DNA of 64,000 bases from Cognatishimia coralii. GTDB lineage: Bacteria > Pseudomonadota > Alphaproteobacteria > Rhodobacterales > Rhodobacteraceae. The notes under the pieces were generated by a model that was given only the letters and a program-made list of their open reading frames with translations, did no database searches and was not told the DNA's origin. Positions within the stretch are counted from its first letter, which is position 1. The number at the start of each line of letters is the position of its first letter. The stretch lies in NCBI RefSeq assembly GCF_037478305.1, contig NZ_JBBGAZ010000001.1, positions 186,001 through 250,000 on the forward strand, written 5' to 3'. Shown piece by piece: positions 41,502-51,200 of this stretch. Position numbers and translations under genes: made by a program.

Positions 41502-42038
41502 ATGGAATTGGAACGGAAGTTTATGCAGTTCGGTGAGGGGCTTGAGGTCTCTGAGGGCTCGGTCATTGCGGGCTATGCGTCGCTGTTTGATGTGGCCGAT
41601 CAAGGGGGCGATCAGGTGGCTGCCGGGGCCTATGCGGCGTCCTTGGCGCGGCTTAAGGCTGAGGGTCGCTCGGTCAAAATGCTGTGGCAGCATGATCCGG
41701 CCAGACCGATTGGGGTTTGGGATGAGGTCAAAGAGGATGCGCGCGGGCTTTACGTGAAGGGGCGTTTGTTGAGCGATGTGGCTCAGGCGCGCGAGGCGAT
41801 GGCTTTGGTTGAGGCCGGGGCGATTGATGGGCTCTCGATTGGCTATCGCACCAAGCAGGCAACCAAGGATGGTGCGGGGCGTCGGTTGGTTGAGGTGGAC
41901 TTATGGGAAGTGTCTTTGGTGACATTTCCGATGCTGCCTGAGGCGAGGGTGGCGGCCAAAGGGGACGCGCTTGCGGATGGTGAATTGCGGGAAATGACGG
42001 CGGCTTTGGAAGCCGCGCGGCAGGAGATGGCGGGCTAG
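41502..42038 (+). CDS. g4: GTA prohead protease (g4)
   Basis: This HK97-family maturation protease of 178 residues has MELERKFMQF, VIAGYASLFDVADQGGDQV, MLWQHDPARPIGVWDE (catalytic His), GAIDGLSIGYRTK (catalytic Ser) and LWEVSLVTFPMLPEA. It cleaves the capsid N-terminus during maturation. ATG 41502 follows AAGGGG at 6 bases; GTG 41487, overlapping the g3.5 stop, is an alternative. Confidence 0.92.
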   Translation: MELERKFMQFGEGLEVSEGSVIAGYASLFDVADQGGDQVAAGAYAASLARLKAEGRSVKMLWQHDPARPIGVWDEVKEDARGLYVKGRLLSDVAQAREAMALVEAGAIDGLSIGYRTKQATKDGAGRRLVEVDLWEVSLVTFPMLPEARVAAKGDALADGELREMTAALEAARQEMAG

Positions 42039-42068
42039 GCCGCTTCAAATTCAAGGAAAGGAAAGAAG

Positions 42069-43244
42069 ATGGCTGAGGCGATGTCTCGGGTCGGGGAAGA
42101 TCTGTCTCCGGTAGAGGAAATGAAGGCGAGCGTGGCGGGGTTTGCGCGTGATTTCAAAGGCTTTCAGGGGGATCTGAAAGTGAAACTGGCAAAGCAGGAA
42201 GAACGGATGATGACATTGGAACGTAAGATGACTGCGGCGGCGCGTCCGCTGTTGAGTGCGGCGGCAGAGGAGTCTGCGCCGCATCAGAAGGCGATGGCGG
42301 CCTATTTGCGCACGGGCGATGATGATGGGCTGCGTGGGCTGGAGCCGGAGGAGAAGGCTCTGTCCACAGTGGTGAATTCGGATGGTGGCTATCTGGTGGA
42401 TCCGGTGACGTCGGAGGCGATTTCTTCGGTGCTTTCGTCGACCGCGTCGATCCGCGCGATTTCCAATGTGGTGCAGGTTGAGGCGACGTCTTATGACGTG
42501 CTGATTGACCGCTCTGAGGCGGGCGCGGGTTGGGCCACAGAGGTTGCGGATACCACCGAGACCACAACGCCGGCGATTGAGCGGATTGCTATTCCGTTGA
42601 ATGAGCTCTCAGCATTACCCAAGGCGTCGCAGCGATTGCTGGATGACAGTGCCTTTGATGTGGAAGGCTGGCTTGCGGGGCGTATTGCGGACAAGTTTGC
42701 GCGTTCAGAGGCGGCGGCCTTTGTGAATGGCGATGGGGTCGATAAGCCGACGGGGTTCCTCAATCATACTGTGGTGGCTGAGAGCGCCTGGACCTGGGGC
42801 AACCTGGGTTATGTGGCGACCGGCGCGGATGGCGCGTTTAACGGGCCGGATGAGCTGATTGATCTGGTCTATGCGCTGGGGGCTGAGTACCGCGCGAATG
42901 GCACTTTTGTGATGAACTCGCGCACAGCGGGCGCGGTGCGCAAGCTGAAGGATGCGGATGGGCGCTTTCTTTGGTCTGACGGTTTGGCGGCGGGGGAGCC
43001 TGCGCGACTGCTCGGCTATCCGGTGCTGGTGGCAGAAGACATGCCGGATATTGCGAGCGGTGCGGATGCGATTGCTTTTGGTGATTTCTCAGCAGGTTAC
43101 ACGATTGCGGAACGTCCGGACCTGCGCGTGCTGCGCGATCCGTTCTCGGCCAAGCCGCATGTGCTGTTTTACGCGACCAAACGCGTGGGCGGTGATGTGA
43201 GCGATTTCGCGGCGATCAAGCTTTTGCGGTTCGCTGTTTCCTAA
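42069..43244 (+). CDS. g5: GTA major capsid protein (g5)
   Basis: This 391-residue HK97-fold capsid protein has an N-terminal helical scaffold-like region of about 100 residues (ARDFKGFQGDLKVKLAKQEE), expected to be removed by g4. The capsid fold follows: STVVNSDGGYLVDPVTSEAI, ISNVVQVEATSYDVLIDRSEAG, ALPKASQRLLDDSAFDVEGWLA and the ending AIKLLRFAVS. AAAGGAAAG precedes the ATG. A strong hairpin follows in the gap to g6. Confidence 0.95.
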   Translation: MAEAMSRVGEDLSPVEEMKASVAGFARDFKGFQGDLKVKLAKQEERMMTLERKMTAAARPLLSAAAEESAPHQKAMAAYLRTGDDDGLRGLEPEEKALSTVVNSDGGYLVDPVTSEAISSVLSSTASIRAISNVVQVEATSYDVLIDRSEAGAGWATEVADTTETTTPAIERIAIPLNELSALPKASQRLLDDSAFDVEGWLAGRIADKFARSEAAAFVNGDGVDKPTGFLNHTVVAESAWTWGNLGYVATGADGAFNGPDELIDLVYALGAEYRANGTFVMNSRTAGAVRKLKDADGRFLWSDGLAAGEPARLLGYPVLVAEDMPDIASGADAIAFGDFSAGYTIAERPDLRVLRDPFSAKPHVLFYATKRVGGDVSDFAAIKLLRFAVS

Positions 43245-43315
43245 GAGGCAGTGAAGCGGCGTGGCGGTGTCGGGCTGCCACGTCAGGGCGTGCGCCGGGT
43301 GCGCGTGATCTGGCA

Positions 43316-43366
43316 GCTCCCCTCCGACAGAGCGACGCGCGGCGCGCGCCCGTTGCGGAGGGGAGC
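43316..43366 (+). promoter_or_regulatory. Strong hairpin in the capsid-connector gap
   Basis: GCTCCCCTCCG (43316-43326) pairs perfectly over 11 bp with CGGAGGGGAGC (43356-43366). The 29-base loop is itself rich in GCGCGC. A smaller GTGGC/GCCAC hairpin lies at 43261-43281. No T-tract follows, so it may protect or process the capsid mRNA rather than terminate it. Confidence 0.55.
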
Positions 43367-43386
43367 CATGAGGAAGGAAACATCAG

Positions 43387-43980
43387 ATGAATTTGGTGGA
43401 GACTGGATCTGTTGCGGTCACGGCTTTGCCGCTGGCGGAGTTTCGGGCGCATTTGCGGCTGGGAACCGGGTTTGGCGAAGAGACGCTGCAGGATACGGTT
43501 TTGGAAGGGTATTTGCGCGCGGCACTTGCGGCGGTGGAGGCTCGGATCAGCAAGGTTCTATTGGCGCGGGGCTTTGAGATGACGGTGACTGAGTGGTCTG
43601 AGGCGGGGGCGCAGGTTCTGCCGCGGGCGCCGGTTTCGGCGGTGTCGCAAGTAGCGCTGCGGGATGTGACCGGCGCGGAGAGCGTTGTGGATGTGGCAAG
43701 CTATCGGCTTGAGGCGGATGTGCATTGGCCGAAGCTGCGCTCGGTTGGGGCGGGTTTACCCAGTATTGGGTCTGGTGAAGCGGTTGTTGGTTTTACCGCG
43801 GGTTTTGGGGCCTGGGCGGATGTGCCAGCGGATTTGCAGCAGGCGGTGCTGTTGTTGGCCGCGCATTACTATGAGTATCGCAATGAAACGGCTTTGGCGC
43901 GCGGGTGCATGCCTTTTGGCGTGACAAGTCTGATTGAGCGGTTTCGGCCTTTGCGTCTGGGCGCGAGGGCGGGGCTATGA
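43387..43980 (+). CDS. g6: GTA head-tail connector protein (g6)
   Basis: This 197-residue protein of the gp6-like connector family (helical N-terminus TLQDTVLEGYLRAALAAVEARI, and LQQAVLLLAAHYYEYRNET near the C-terminus) binds below the portal. GGAAGGAAA precedes ATG 43387. Its TGA overlaps the g7 ATG (ATGA). Confidence 0.88.
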   Translation: MNLVETGSVAVTALPLAEFRAHLRLGTGFGEETLQDTVLEGYLRAALAAVEARISKVLLARGFEMTVTEWSEAGAQVLPRAPVSAVSQVALRDVTGAESVVDVASYRLEADVHWPKLRSVGAGLPSIGSGEAVVGFTAGFGAWADVPADLQQAVLLLAAHYYEYRNETALARGCMPFGVTSLIERFRPLRLGARAGL

Positions 43981-44315
43981 GTTTGCCGAATTTAAACCGG
44001 TTGTTGGCTTTGGAAGCGCCGACGCAGGTGGCCGATGGGGCTGGTGGGTTTTCCGAAACCTGGGCTGTTTTGGGCAGCTTGTGGGCGGAGGTGAAGCCTC
44101 GGACAGGACGGGATCGCGAGCGTGAGGCCGTTGGCACGGCGCGGGTGGAGTACCGGATTACGGTCAGGGCTTTGCCGGTGGGGCAATCTTCGCGGCCAAC
44201 GCCAGGGCAGCGGTTTCGCGAAGGGGTTCGGCTGTTTCGGATTGTGGCAGTTGCCGATCAAGGCGCTGAGGGGCGTTTTCTGACCTGCTTTGCGCGTGAA
44301 GAGGTGGCGGCATGA
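43977..44315 (+). CDS. g7: GTA head-tail adaptor / head closure protein (g7)
   Basis: This 112-residue protein of the phage head-closure type has LNRLLALEAPTQVADGAGGFSETW, SLWAEVKPRTGRDREREAVG, YRITVRALP and GQRFREGVRLFRIVAV. It forms part of the neck. ATGA overlaps join it to g6 upstream and g8 downstream. Confidence 0.88.
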   Translation: MSLPNLNRLLALEAPTQVADGAGGFSETWAVLGSLWAEVKPRTGRDREREAVGTARVEYRITVRALPVGQSSRPTPGQRFREGVRLFRIVAVADQGAEGRFLTCFAREEVAA

Positions 44316-44725
44316 GTTATGGCGTGGCGGTGGCTCTGCAGAGTGCGATCTATCAGGCCTTGGTGGCGGATGCGGGGGTCAGCACCCTTGTAGGGGCTGC
44401 GGTCTATGACGAAGTGCCCGGGGGCGTGATCCCTGCGACCTATGTGACGCTGGGCCCTGAGGTGGTTGTCGATCAATCGGACAAGACGGGCACCGGGGCG
44501 GAACATCGGGTGACGGTTTCGGTGGTGTCTGAGGTTGCGGGATTTGCGACGGCGAAGGCAGTGGCGGTGGCGGTCAGTGATGCTTTGCACAACGCGGATT
44601 TGATTTTGACGCGCGGGACTTTGGTGGCGTTGCGCTTTGATCGGGCGGTGGCGAGCCGCGAAGAGGCCGCGAATTTGCGGCGGATTGACCTGCGTTTTGT
44701 GGCGCGGGTTGAGGATGGGATTTAG
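44312..44725 (+). CDS. g8: GTA tail terminator, DUF3168 (g8)
   Basis: This 137-residue protein has the DUF3168 pattern: ALQSAIYQALVADAGVSTLVG, AVYDEVPGGVIPATYVTLGPE and the ending LRRIDLRFVARVE. It caps the tail tube. The gene overlaps g7 by four bases and is 18 bases from g9. Confidence 0.88.
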   Translation: MSYGVAVALQSAIYQALVADAGVSTLVGAAVYDEVPGGVIPATYVTLGPEVVVDQSDKTGTGAEHRVTVSVVSEVAGFATAKAVAVAVSDALHNADLILTRGTLVALRFDRAVASREEAANLRRIDLRFVARVEDGI

Positions 44726-44743
44726 GGAAAAGGAGGCGCGGCG

Positions 44744-45157
44744 ATGCCGGCTCAGAATGGAAGAGATTTACTGATCCGCGTGGATATGCTGGGGGATGGG
44801 ACGTTTCAGACCATCGCCGGTTTGCGGGCAACGCGCATCAGTTTCAATGCGGAAACGGTGGATGTGACCTCGCTAGAGAGCACGGGCGGATGGCGCGAGT
44901 TGCTGTCGGGTGCGGGAGTTAAGACGGCGGCGATTTCGGGCTCTGGCGTCTTCAAAGACGAGGGCACGGATGAACGGGCGCGTCAGATCTTCTTTGACGG
45001 GGAAATTCCAGATTTTCAGGTGATTATCCCGGATTTCGGTACCATTGCGGGTGCGTTTCAGGTGACCGCTTTGGAATATGCCGGCAGCTATAATGGCGAG
45101 GCGAGCTATGAGTTGTCGCTGGCCTCGGCGGGCGCTCTGAGTTTCGTGGCGGTCTAG
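44744..45157 (+). CDS. g9: GTA major tail protein (g9)
   Basis: This 137-residue tail tube protein has AQNGRDLLIRVD, TRISFNAETVDVTSLESTGGWRELLSGAGVKTAAISGSGVF in segments, and YAGSYNGEASYELSLASAG. These are typical of the TP901-1/GTA major tail protein family. AAAGGAGG precedes the ATG. Confidence 0.92.
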   Translation: MPAQNGRDLLIRVDMLGDGTFQTIAGLRATRISFNAETVDVTSLESTGGWRELLSGAGVKTAAISGSGVFKDEGTDERARQIFFDGEIPDFQVIIPDFGTIAGAFQVTALEYAGSYNGEASYELSLASAGALSFVAV

Positions 45158-45160
45158 GCG

Positions 45161-45484
45161 ATGGTGAACCCCTGGGCTGGCGAAGTGGCGCTTGTGATGG
45201 ATGGTGAACGCCATGTGTTGAAGCTGACTTTGGGCGCTTTGGCAGAGCTTGAGGACGGGCTGAAGGCGGGCGGTCTGGTGGATCTGGTGGAGCGTTTTGA
45301 GGGCGGGGCGTTTTCGTCGCGCGATGTCTTGGCGCTGTTGGTGGCCGGGCTGCGGGGCGGTGGCTGGGACGGGGCTCCGAGCGATCTGCTGCAAGCAGAG
45401 ATTGAGGGCGGGCCTTTGGGGGCTGCGAAGGTGGCGGCGCAGCTTTTGGCGCGGGCGTTTCAGGTGCCGGATGACAGCGCATAG
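45161..45484 (+). CDS. g10: GTA tail-assembly protein (g10)
   Basis: This 107-residue gene transfer agent family protein has NPWAGEVALVMDGERHVLKLTLGALAELEDGL and VLALLVAGLRGGGW. Position between the tail tube and tape-measure genes suggests a tail-assembly chaperone role. It starts three bases after g9 and overlaps the possible early start of g10.1. Confidence 0.85.
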   Translation: MVNPWAGEVALVMDGERHVLKLTLGALAELEDGLKAGGLVDLVERFEGGAFSSRDVLALLVAGLRGGGWDGAPSDLLQAEIEGGPLGAAKVAAQLLARAFQVPDDSA

Positions 45485-45488
45485 ACGG

Positions 45489-45677
45489 ATGGATTGGGCA
45501 GCGTTGTTGCGCGCTGGGGTGCAGCGGTTGCGGCTGACACCGTGCGAGTTTTGGGCGCTGACGCCGGCGGAGCTCGCGTTGATGTTGGGGCAGTCGGCGG
45601 GGGTGGCTCCGATGGCGCGGGACGAGCTGGATGCGCTTTTGGCGGCCTATCCGGATGAGGAGAGATCTGATGAGTGA
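45489..45677 (+). CDS. g10.1: Small GTA tail-assembly protein (g10.1)
   Basis: This 62-residue protein (MDWAALLRAGVQRLRLTPCEFWALTPAELALMLG in two parts) belongs to the DUF2376-type chaperones, with the conserved FWALTPAEL. An in-frame ATG at 45471 would give 68 residues and a 14-base overlap with g10. Its end overlaps the g11 start by 8 bases. Confidence 0.82.
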   Translation: MDWAALLRAGVQRLRLTPCEFWALTPAELALMLGQSAGVAPMARDELDALLAAYPDEERSDE

Positions 45678-46326
45678 GTTTGAGAGCCTGGGTGATCTGG
45701 AAAGCCAGTTGGATGCGGTCGAGATGTCGGCGAGTCAGGCTGGGCAGATGGTGGCGGGTTTTGATGGCGAGTTGCAGCGGCTGCGGGGCGGTTTGCAGCA
45801 TGTGGGCGGAGACCTCGCGACGTTTGAGCGAGGTATGCAGAGAGGTATTCGCCGCGCGATTGATGGGGTTGTGAAGGAAGGCGACAGCCTTGGGGATGCG
45901 TTGCGAGGCGTCGTGAGTTCGGTGATTTCAGCGGCTTATAGCGCGGCAGTTAATCCAGTGGCCGATCATTTGGGATCTTTGCTGGCGGGAGGTGTTGGCG
46001 GTCTGTTCGGCCTCTTGCCCTTTGAGAACGGCGCGCCGTTCTCGCAGGGGCGTGTGATGCCGTTCGCGAATGGTGGCGTTGTCAGCGGGCCTGTAAGTTT
46101 TCCAATGCGGGGTGGCATGGGACTGATGGGCGAAGCGGGGCCTGAGGCGATTATGCCTTTGGCAAGGGGTGCGGATGGCAAGTTGGGTGTGCGTGGTTCT
46201 GGAGGCGGTTCTGTGCATGTGACGATGAATGTGCAGACGCCCGATGTGGCGGGGTTTCAGCGCTCTCAAGGGCAGATTGCGGCGCAGGTCAGTCGCGCGA
46301 TCAGCCGGGGTCAGCGGAATTTGTGA
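45670..46326 (+). CDS. g11: GTA tape-measure protein (g11)
   Basis: This 218-residue tape-measure protein is short compared with phage homologues, in keeping with the short GTA tail. It has a helical N-terminus (LESQLDAVEMSASQAGQMVA) and a central hydrophobic stretch (VSSVISAAYSAAVNPVADHLGSLLAGGVGGLFGLL). The conserved tail is GGVVSGPVSFPMRGGMGLMGEAGPEAIMPL, quoted from one region. ATG 45670 is the conserved start. Confidence 0.9.
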   Translation: MSEFESLGDLESQLDAVEMSASQAGQMVAGFDGELQRLRGGLQHVGGDLATFERGMQRGIRRAIDGVVKEGDSLGDALRGVVSSVISAAYSAAVNPVADHLGSLLAGGVGGLFGLLPFENGAPFSQGRVMPFANGGVVSGPVSFPMRGGMGLMGEAGPEAIMPLARGADGKLGVRGSGGGSVHVTMNVQTPDVAGFQRSQGQIAAQVSRAISRGQRNL

Positions 46327-46334
46327 GGTAGGAC

Positions 46335-46967
46335 ATGGGGTTTCATGAAGTGCGGTTTCCGGCGAGCTTGAGTTTTGGTTCGCTGGGTGGGCCTGAGCGG
46401 CGCACGGATATTGTGACGCTGGCGAATGGACATGAGGAACGCAACACGCCCTGGGCGCATGCTCGGCGGCGGTATGATGCGGGGGTTGGGTTGCGGTCGC
46501 TCGATGATATCTCGCTTTTGCTGGCGTTCTTTGAAGCGCGGCGGGGGCAGGTGCATGGGTTTCGCTGGAAGGATTGGGCGGATTTTAAGAGCTGCGTGCC
46601 CGGCGATGAGGTGGATTTTCGAGATCAGGAGATTGCGCGTGGGGATGGGGGCGCGACGGAATTTGCTCTGTTGAAGAATTACGTGTCGGGCGAGGAGCGT
46701 TATGCGCGGCCCATCGCCAAGCCTGTGGCGGGGACGGTCAAGATTGGTGTGGGAGATGCGGAACAGTTTGAGGGCGTGCATTTTGAGGTGGATCTGACGC
46801 GGGGCGTAGTGGTTTTGGATCAGGCTCCGGGGCCTGAGGATTTGATCACGGCGGGGTTTGAGTTTGACGTGCCGGTGCGCTTTGACACGGATCGCATTCA
46901 CACGAGCGTGGCGAGTTTTCTGGCAGGCGATGTGCCGAATGTGCCGGTGATTGAGGTGCGGGTCTGA
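46335..46967 (+). CDS. g12: GTA distal tail protein, DUF2460 (g12)
   Basis: This 210-residue DUF2460 protein has FHEVRFPASLSFGSLGGPERRTDIV, HARRRYDAGVGLRSLDDISLLLAFFEARRG and HGFRWKDWADFKS. It forms the baseplate ring next to the hub. Its stop overlaps the g13 start (TGATG). GAGGTAGG precedes the ATG. Confidence 0.93.
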   Translation: MGFHEVRFPASLSFGSLGGPERRTDIVTLANGHEERNTPWAHARRRYDAGVGLRSLDDISLLLAFFEARRGQVHGFRWKDWADFKSCVPGDEVDFRDQEIARGDGGATEFALLKNYVSGEERYARPIAKPVAGTVKIGVGDAEQFEGVHFEVDLTRGVVVLDQAPGPEDLITAGFEFDVPVRFDTDRIHTSVASFLAGDVPNVPVIEVRV

Positions 46968-47851
46968 TGGGGATTTCCGAGAGATTTCAGGCGCATCTGG
47001 AGAGTGGGCATACCACATTGGCGCGATGTTGGCAGGTTGTGCGCAGTGATGGCGAGATCCTAGGGTTCACGGATCATGATCGGGATCTGGCCTTTGCGGA
47101 CACGATTTTTATGGCCGACACAGGCCTGACGGCGCAGGTTTTGGAGCAGAGCACGGGATTGTCGGTGGATAACACCGAGGCCTTGGGGGCACTGACCGCG
47201 GCGGCGATTTCGGAGAGCGATATTGCGGCAGGGCGGTTTGATGGTGCGCGAGTGACGGCTTGGCTGGTGAATTGGGCTGAGGTCGAGGATCGCTTGGTTC
47301 TGTTTCGCGGGTCCATCGGAGAGATCCGGCGGGCCGGTGGGGCGTTTCACGCAGAGTTGCGGGGCCTGACCGAGCCGTTGAACCAACCGAACGGGCGGAT
47401 TTATCAGAGGGCCTGTTCGGCTGTGTTGGGGGATCGGGCCTGTGGGTTTGATACGACGACCTCAGGCTATGAGGTTGAGGCTGAGGTGCTGGCGGTTGAG
47501 GACAACCGCGTGCTGCGTGTTGCGGCCATAGATGGGGCCGAGGACGACTGGTTCGCCAAGGGGCGGCTGGATGTTGTGACGGGTGATGCCGCGGGTCTGT
47601 TTGGGTTGATTAAGAGAGATGCGCAGGGTGACGAGCGCCTCTTGGAGCTTTGGGCTCCTTTGGCGGCGGAACTTGCCGTGGGGGATCGTGTCAGGCTGCA
47701 GGCGGGGTGCGATAAGCGGTTTGAGACCTGTCGCTTAAAGTTCCTAAATCACCATAATTTTCGAGGCTTTCCTGATCTTCCTAGCGAGGATTGGTTGACG
47801 GTTGGACCGCGTGACAATGGCCAGAATGATGGTGGGAGTTTGCGGCGATGA
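46967..47851 (+). CDS. g13: GTA hub protein, DUF2163 (g13)
   Basis: This 294-residue DUF2163/BR0599 protein has RCWQVVRSDGEILGFTDHDRDL, RRAGGAFHAELRGLTEPLNQP and four Cys in YQRACSAVLGDRACGFD and LQAGCDKRFETCRL. The four Cys could bind a metal or iron-sulfur cluster, as in the lambda gpL type. It is part of the tail-tip hub with g14 and g15. It overlaps g14 by ATGA. Confidence 0.92.
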   Translation: MGISERFQAHLESGHTTLARCWQVVRSDGEILGFTDHDRDLAFADTIFMADTGLTAQVLEQSTGLSVDNTEALGALTAAAISESDIAAGRFDGARVTAWLVNWAEVEDRLVLFRGSIGEIRRAGGAFHAELRGLTEPLNQPNGRIYQRACSAVLGDRACGFDTTTSGYEVEAEVLAVEDNRVLRVAAIDGAEDDWFAKGRLDVVTGDAAGLFGLIKRDAQGDERLLELWAPLAAELAVGDRVRLQAGCDKRFETCRLKFLNHHNFRGFPDLPSEDWLTVGPRDNGQNDGGSLRR

Positions 47852-48282
47852 GGGGCGAGGCTGCGTTGGCTGAGGCGCGGGATTGGATTGGGACGCCCTA
47901 TGTGCATCAGGCCTCAACGAAAGGCGCTGGCACGGATTGTTTGGGGCTCGTGCGCGGGGTCTTTCGGGCTTTGTATGGAGGGGAGCCCGCAGAAGTGCCT
48001 GCCTATACGCTTGATTGGTCCGAACCCTCAGGCGACGAGCGTTTGTGGCGCGCGGCCATGCGGTATTTGCGGCCTAAGCCTATGACGCAGGCGGCCCAAG
48101 GTGACGTCTTGTTGTTTCGCATGCGGGATGGGGCTGTGGCCAAGCATTTGGGCATTCAGGGGCGCGTCGGTGCGCAGCCTAGTTTTGTGCATGCCTTTAG
48201 TGGCCATGCAGTGATGGAAAGCGCTTTGACCGCCCCTTGGGCGCGGCGGATCGTGGCGCGGTTTGAGTTTCCAGAGAGGTAA
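47848..48282 (+). CDS. g14: GTA NlpC/P60 cell-wall peptidase (g14)
   Basis: This 144-residue NlpC/P60 protein has the catalytic Cys in GAGTDCLGLVRGVF and the catalytic His in AVAKHLGIQG. It probably opens recipient peptidoglycan or processes the tail tip at DNA delivery. It begins inside the g13 stop and lies 5 bases before g15. Confidence 0.93.
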   Translation: MRGEAALAEARDWIGTPYVHQASTKGAGTDCLGLVRGVFRALYGGEPAEVPAYTLDWSEPSGDERLWRAAMRYLRPKPMTQAAQGDVLLFRMRDGAVAKHLGIQGRVGAQPSFVHAFSGHAVMESALTAPWARRIVARFEFPER

Positions 48283-48287
48283 GAGAT

Positions 48288-51200
48288 ATGGCGACCTTGC
48301 TCTTGTCAGCGGCCGGGGCCGCAGTTGGAGGCATGCTGGGCGGCTCTGTGCTGGGCTTGTCTTCGGTGGCGATTGGCCGGTTTGTCGGCGGTGTTTTGGG
48401 CAATGCGATTGATCAGAGGATCATGGGGGCGGGGTCTCGGACGATCGAGACGGGGCGGATTGATCGGTATCGCATTACCGGCACCGGCGAGGGGCGCCCG
48501 ATAGCGCGGCTATATGGCAAGCAGCGCATTGGTGGGCATGTGATTTGGGCGACCGAGTTTGAAGAGCATGTGACGACCTCAGGTGGCGGTGGCGGCAAGG
48601 GGCGGCCTGCGGGACCGACGGTGCAACAGTTTAGCTATTCGGTGTCCTTGGCTATTGCGCTTTGCGAAGGAGAGATCACGGGCGTCACGAGGATCTGGGC
48701 GGATGGCGAGGAAATTGCCATGCGGGATTTGAATATGCGTGTCTATACGGGCAGCGACACGCAGTTGCCGGACCCGAAAATTGAGGCAGTAGAAGGGCTT
48801 AACACGGTGCCTGCCTATCGCGGTTTGGCGTATGTGGTGTTTGAGGATCTGGCGCTTGAGGGGTTTGGAAATCGCATCCCTCAGTTTTCCTTTGAGGTTT
48901 CGCGGCCTTCGCCACGGGCGCAAGAGTGGGCGGAGGTTGAGCCGAGCTATGCGACGCAGGCGGTGGCTCTGATCCCGGGCTCGGGTGAATATGCGTTGGC
49001 GACCGAGCCTGTTTTTGTCACGCAGGATGTGGCGTCACAGCGCGCGGTGAATATGAATGCGAGGTCAGGGAGTTCGGATTTCGTGACCGCGACGTATGCT
49101 CTGGATCGGGAATTGCCGAACTGTGGTGCAGTCTCTTTGGTCGTGAGTTGGTTTGGCGATGATCTGCGCTGCGGGGATTGCGAGATTAAGCCTAAGGTAG
49201 AGGCCAACGATCTTCAGGCGTCTTTGGATTGGTCAGTGGCGGGTGTGACGCGGCCTGTGGCAGAGGTCGTACCTTTGGACGGCGGGCGGCCTGTTTACGG
49301 TGGCACGCCCACGGATGCGAGCGTCATTCAAGCGATACGGCATTTAAATGAGCTGGGTAAAGAGGTGATGTTTTATCCGTTCATTCTGATGGATCAAATG
49401 GCGGGCAATGGGCTGCCGGATCCTTGGAGTGATGCGGATGATCAACCGGTCCTACCGTGGCGTGGGCGTGTCACGGTGTCTGAGGCGCCTGGACGGGCGG
49501 GGTCTCCGGATCAGACGGCTTTGGCGGAAACAGAGGTTGCGGCGTTTTTTGGGACGGCGTCGGCTGCGGATTTTGTGGTTGGGGATGGGACAGTCGCCTA
49601 TTCGGGCCCGCAAGAGTGGCGCTACAGGCGGTTTATCCTGCACCAGGCGGCGCTTTGTGCTGCGGCCGGGGGTGTCGAGAGTTTCTGTATCGGCTCGGAA
49701 ATGCGGTCTTTGACTTGGGTGCGTGGGGAGGCGGATCGCTTTGTGGCTGTTGAGCAGTTGATTGCGTTGGCGGCTGAGGCGCGTGCGATCCTGGGGCCGG
49801 ATGTGAAGATCGGCTATGCTGCTGATTGGTCAGAGTATTTTGGCTATCACCCGCAGGACGGGTCGGGCGATCTTTGGTTTCATCTGGATGCCTTGTGGGC
49901 GGATCCGAACATCGATTTCGTTGGGATTGATAACTACATGCCTTTGTCGGATTGGCGCGATGAAAAAGGCCATGCGGATGAGGGTTACGGGTCGATTTAC
50001 AACCTAGAGTACCTCATGGCGAATGTAGAAGGTGGTGAGGGCTATGACTGGTTCTATCACTCGCCTGAAGCCGAAGCGGCGCAGATCAGAACGCCGATCA
50101 CAGATGGAGCCTACGGAGAGCCGTGGGTTTGGCGTTACAAAGATATTCGCAATTGGTGGTCGCTTGAGCATTACAACCGTATTGGCGGGATCCGCGCGGG
50201 CACACCGACGGCTTGGGTGCCTGAGAGCAAGCCCATTCGGTTTTGCGAGATCGGCTGTGCCGCGGTCGACAAGGGGACCAATCAGCCGAACAAATTTGTC
50301 GATCCAAAGTCCTCAGAAAGCAGCCTGCCGAAGTACTCTGATGGGCGGCGGGATGAGTATATTCAGCATCAATACCTGAGTGCTTTGTATGGCTATTGGG
50401 GCGATGCGGCGCGCAATCCGGTGTCGGAGGTCTATGGTGGGGCGATGGTGGATATGTCCAAGGCCTATGTCTGGGCTTGGGACACGCGGCCCTGGCCTTG
50501 GTTTCCCAGCGGCGATGCGCTGTGGAGCGACAGTGACAATTATGGGCGCGGGCATTGGATTTCGGGGCGTGTGACGCATCGGACGCTGGCCTCTGTCGTG
50601 CGGGAGGTCTGTGACGCGGCTGGCGTTGAAGCAGATGTTAGTGATCTGCGCGGGATGGTGCGCGGGTATACGGTCGCGGATGTGACCGAGCCGCGGGCGG
50701 TGTTGCAGCCGTTGATTTTGCAGTTCGGGTTTGATGCGATTGAGCGCGAAGGGGTGTTGGTGTTTCGCATGCGCGGGGCAGAGGCCGTGGACGAGGTGGT
50801 GCCTTTGCTGACAGCACTAAGTGAGGACGTACCGCATGGGATCGCCTTTGAACGCGGGTCTGAAGCCGAACTTATGGGGCGCGTGCGGATCAGCTTTGTG
50901 GAAAGCGGATCTGACTACCGGATTGTCAGCGAAGAAGCGGTGCTGGCGGATGAGGCCAGTCATGGGGTCGCCGGGAGCGAGGTGGCGCTGTCTCTGTTGC
51001 GCGGAGAGGGCAAGGCGACGGCAGAACGCTGGCTGGCGGAGGCGCGTTTGGCGCGCGACACGGTACGCTTTTCGCTGCCTTTGTCGCGGTTGGCGCTTGG
51101 CGCGGGGGATGTGGTGCGGATCGGCGCCGAGGCAGGTGCACGCTGCTATCGCATTGACCGTGTCGAACTAGGAGAGGTCTTGACCTATGACGCCACGGCG

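Noticed and set aside
45461..45489. Possible programmed frameshift joining g10 and g10.1, as in phage tail chaperones
   Set aside because: No convincing slippery heptamer. In-frame ATG codons at 45471 and 45489 explain g10.1 as a separate gene.
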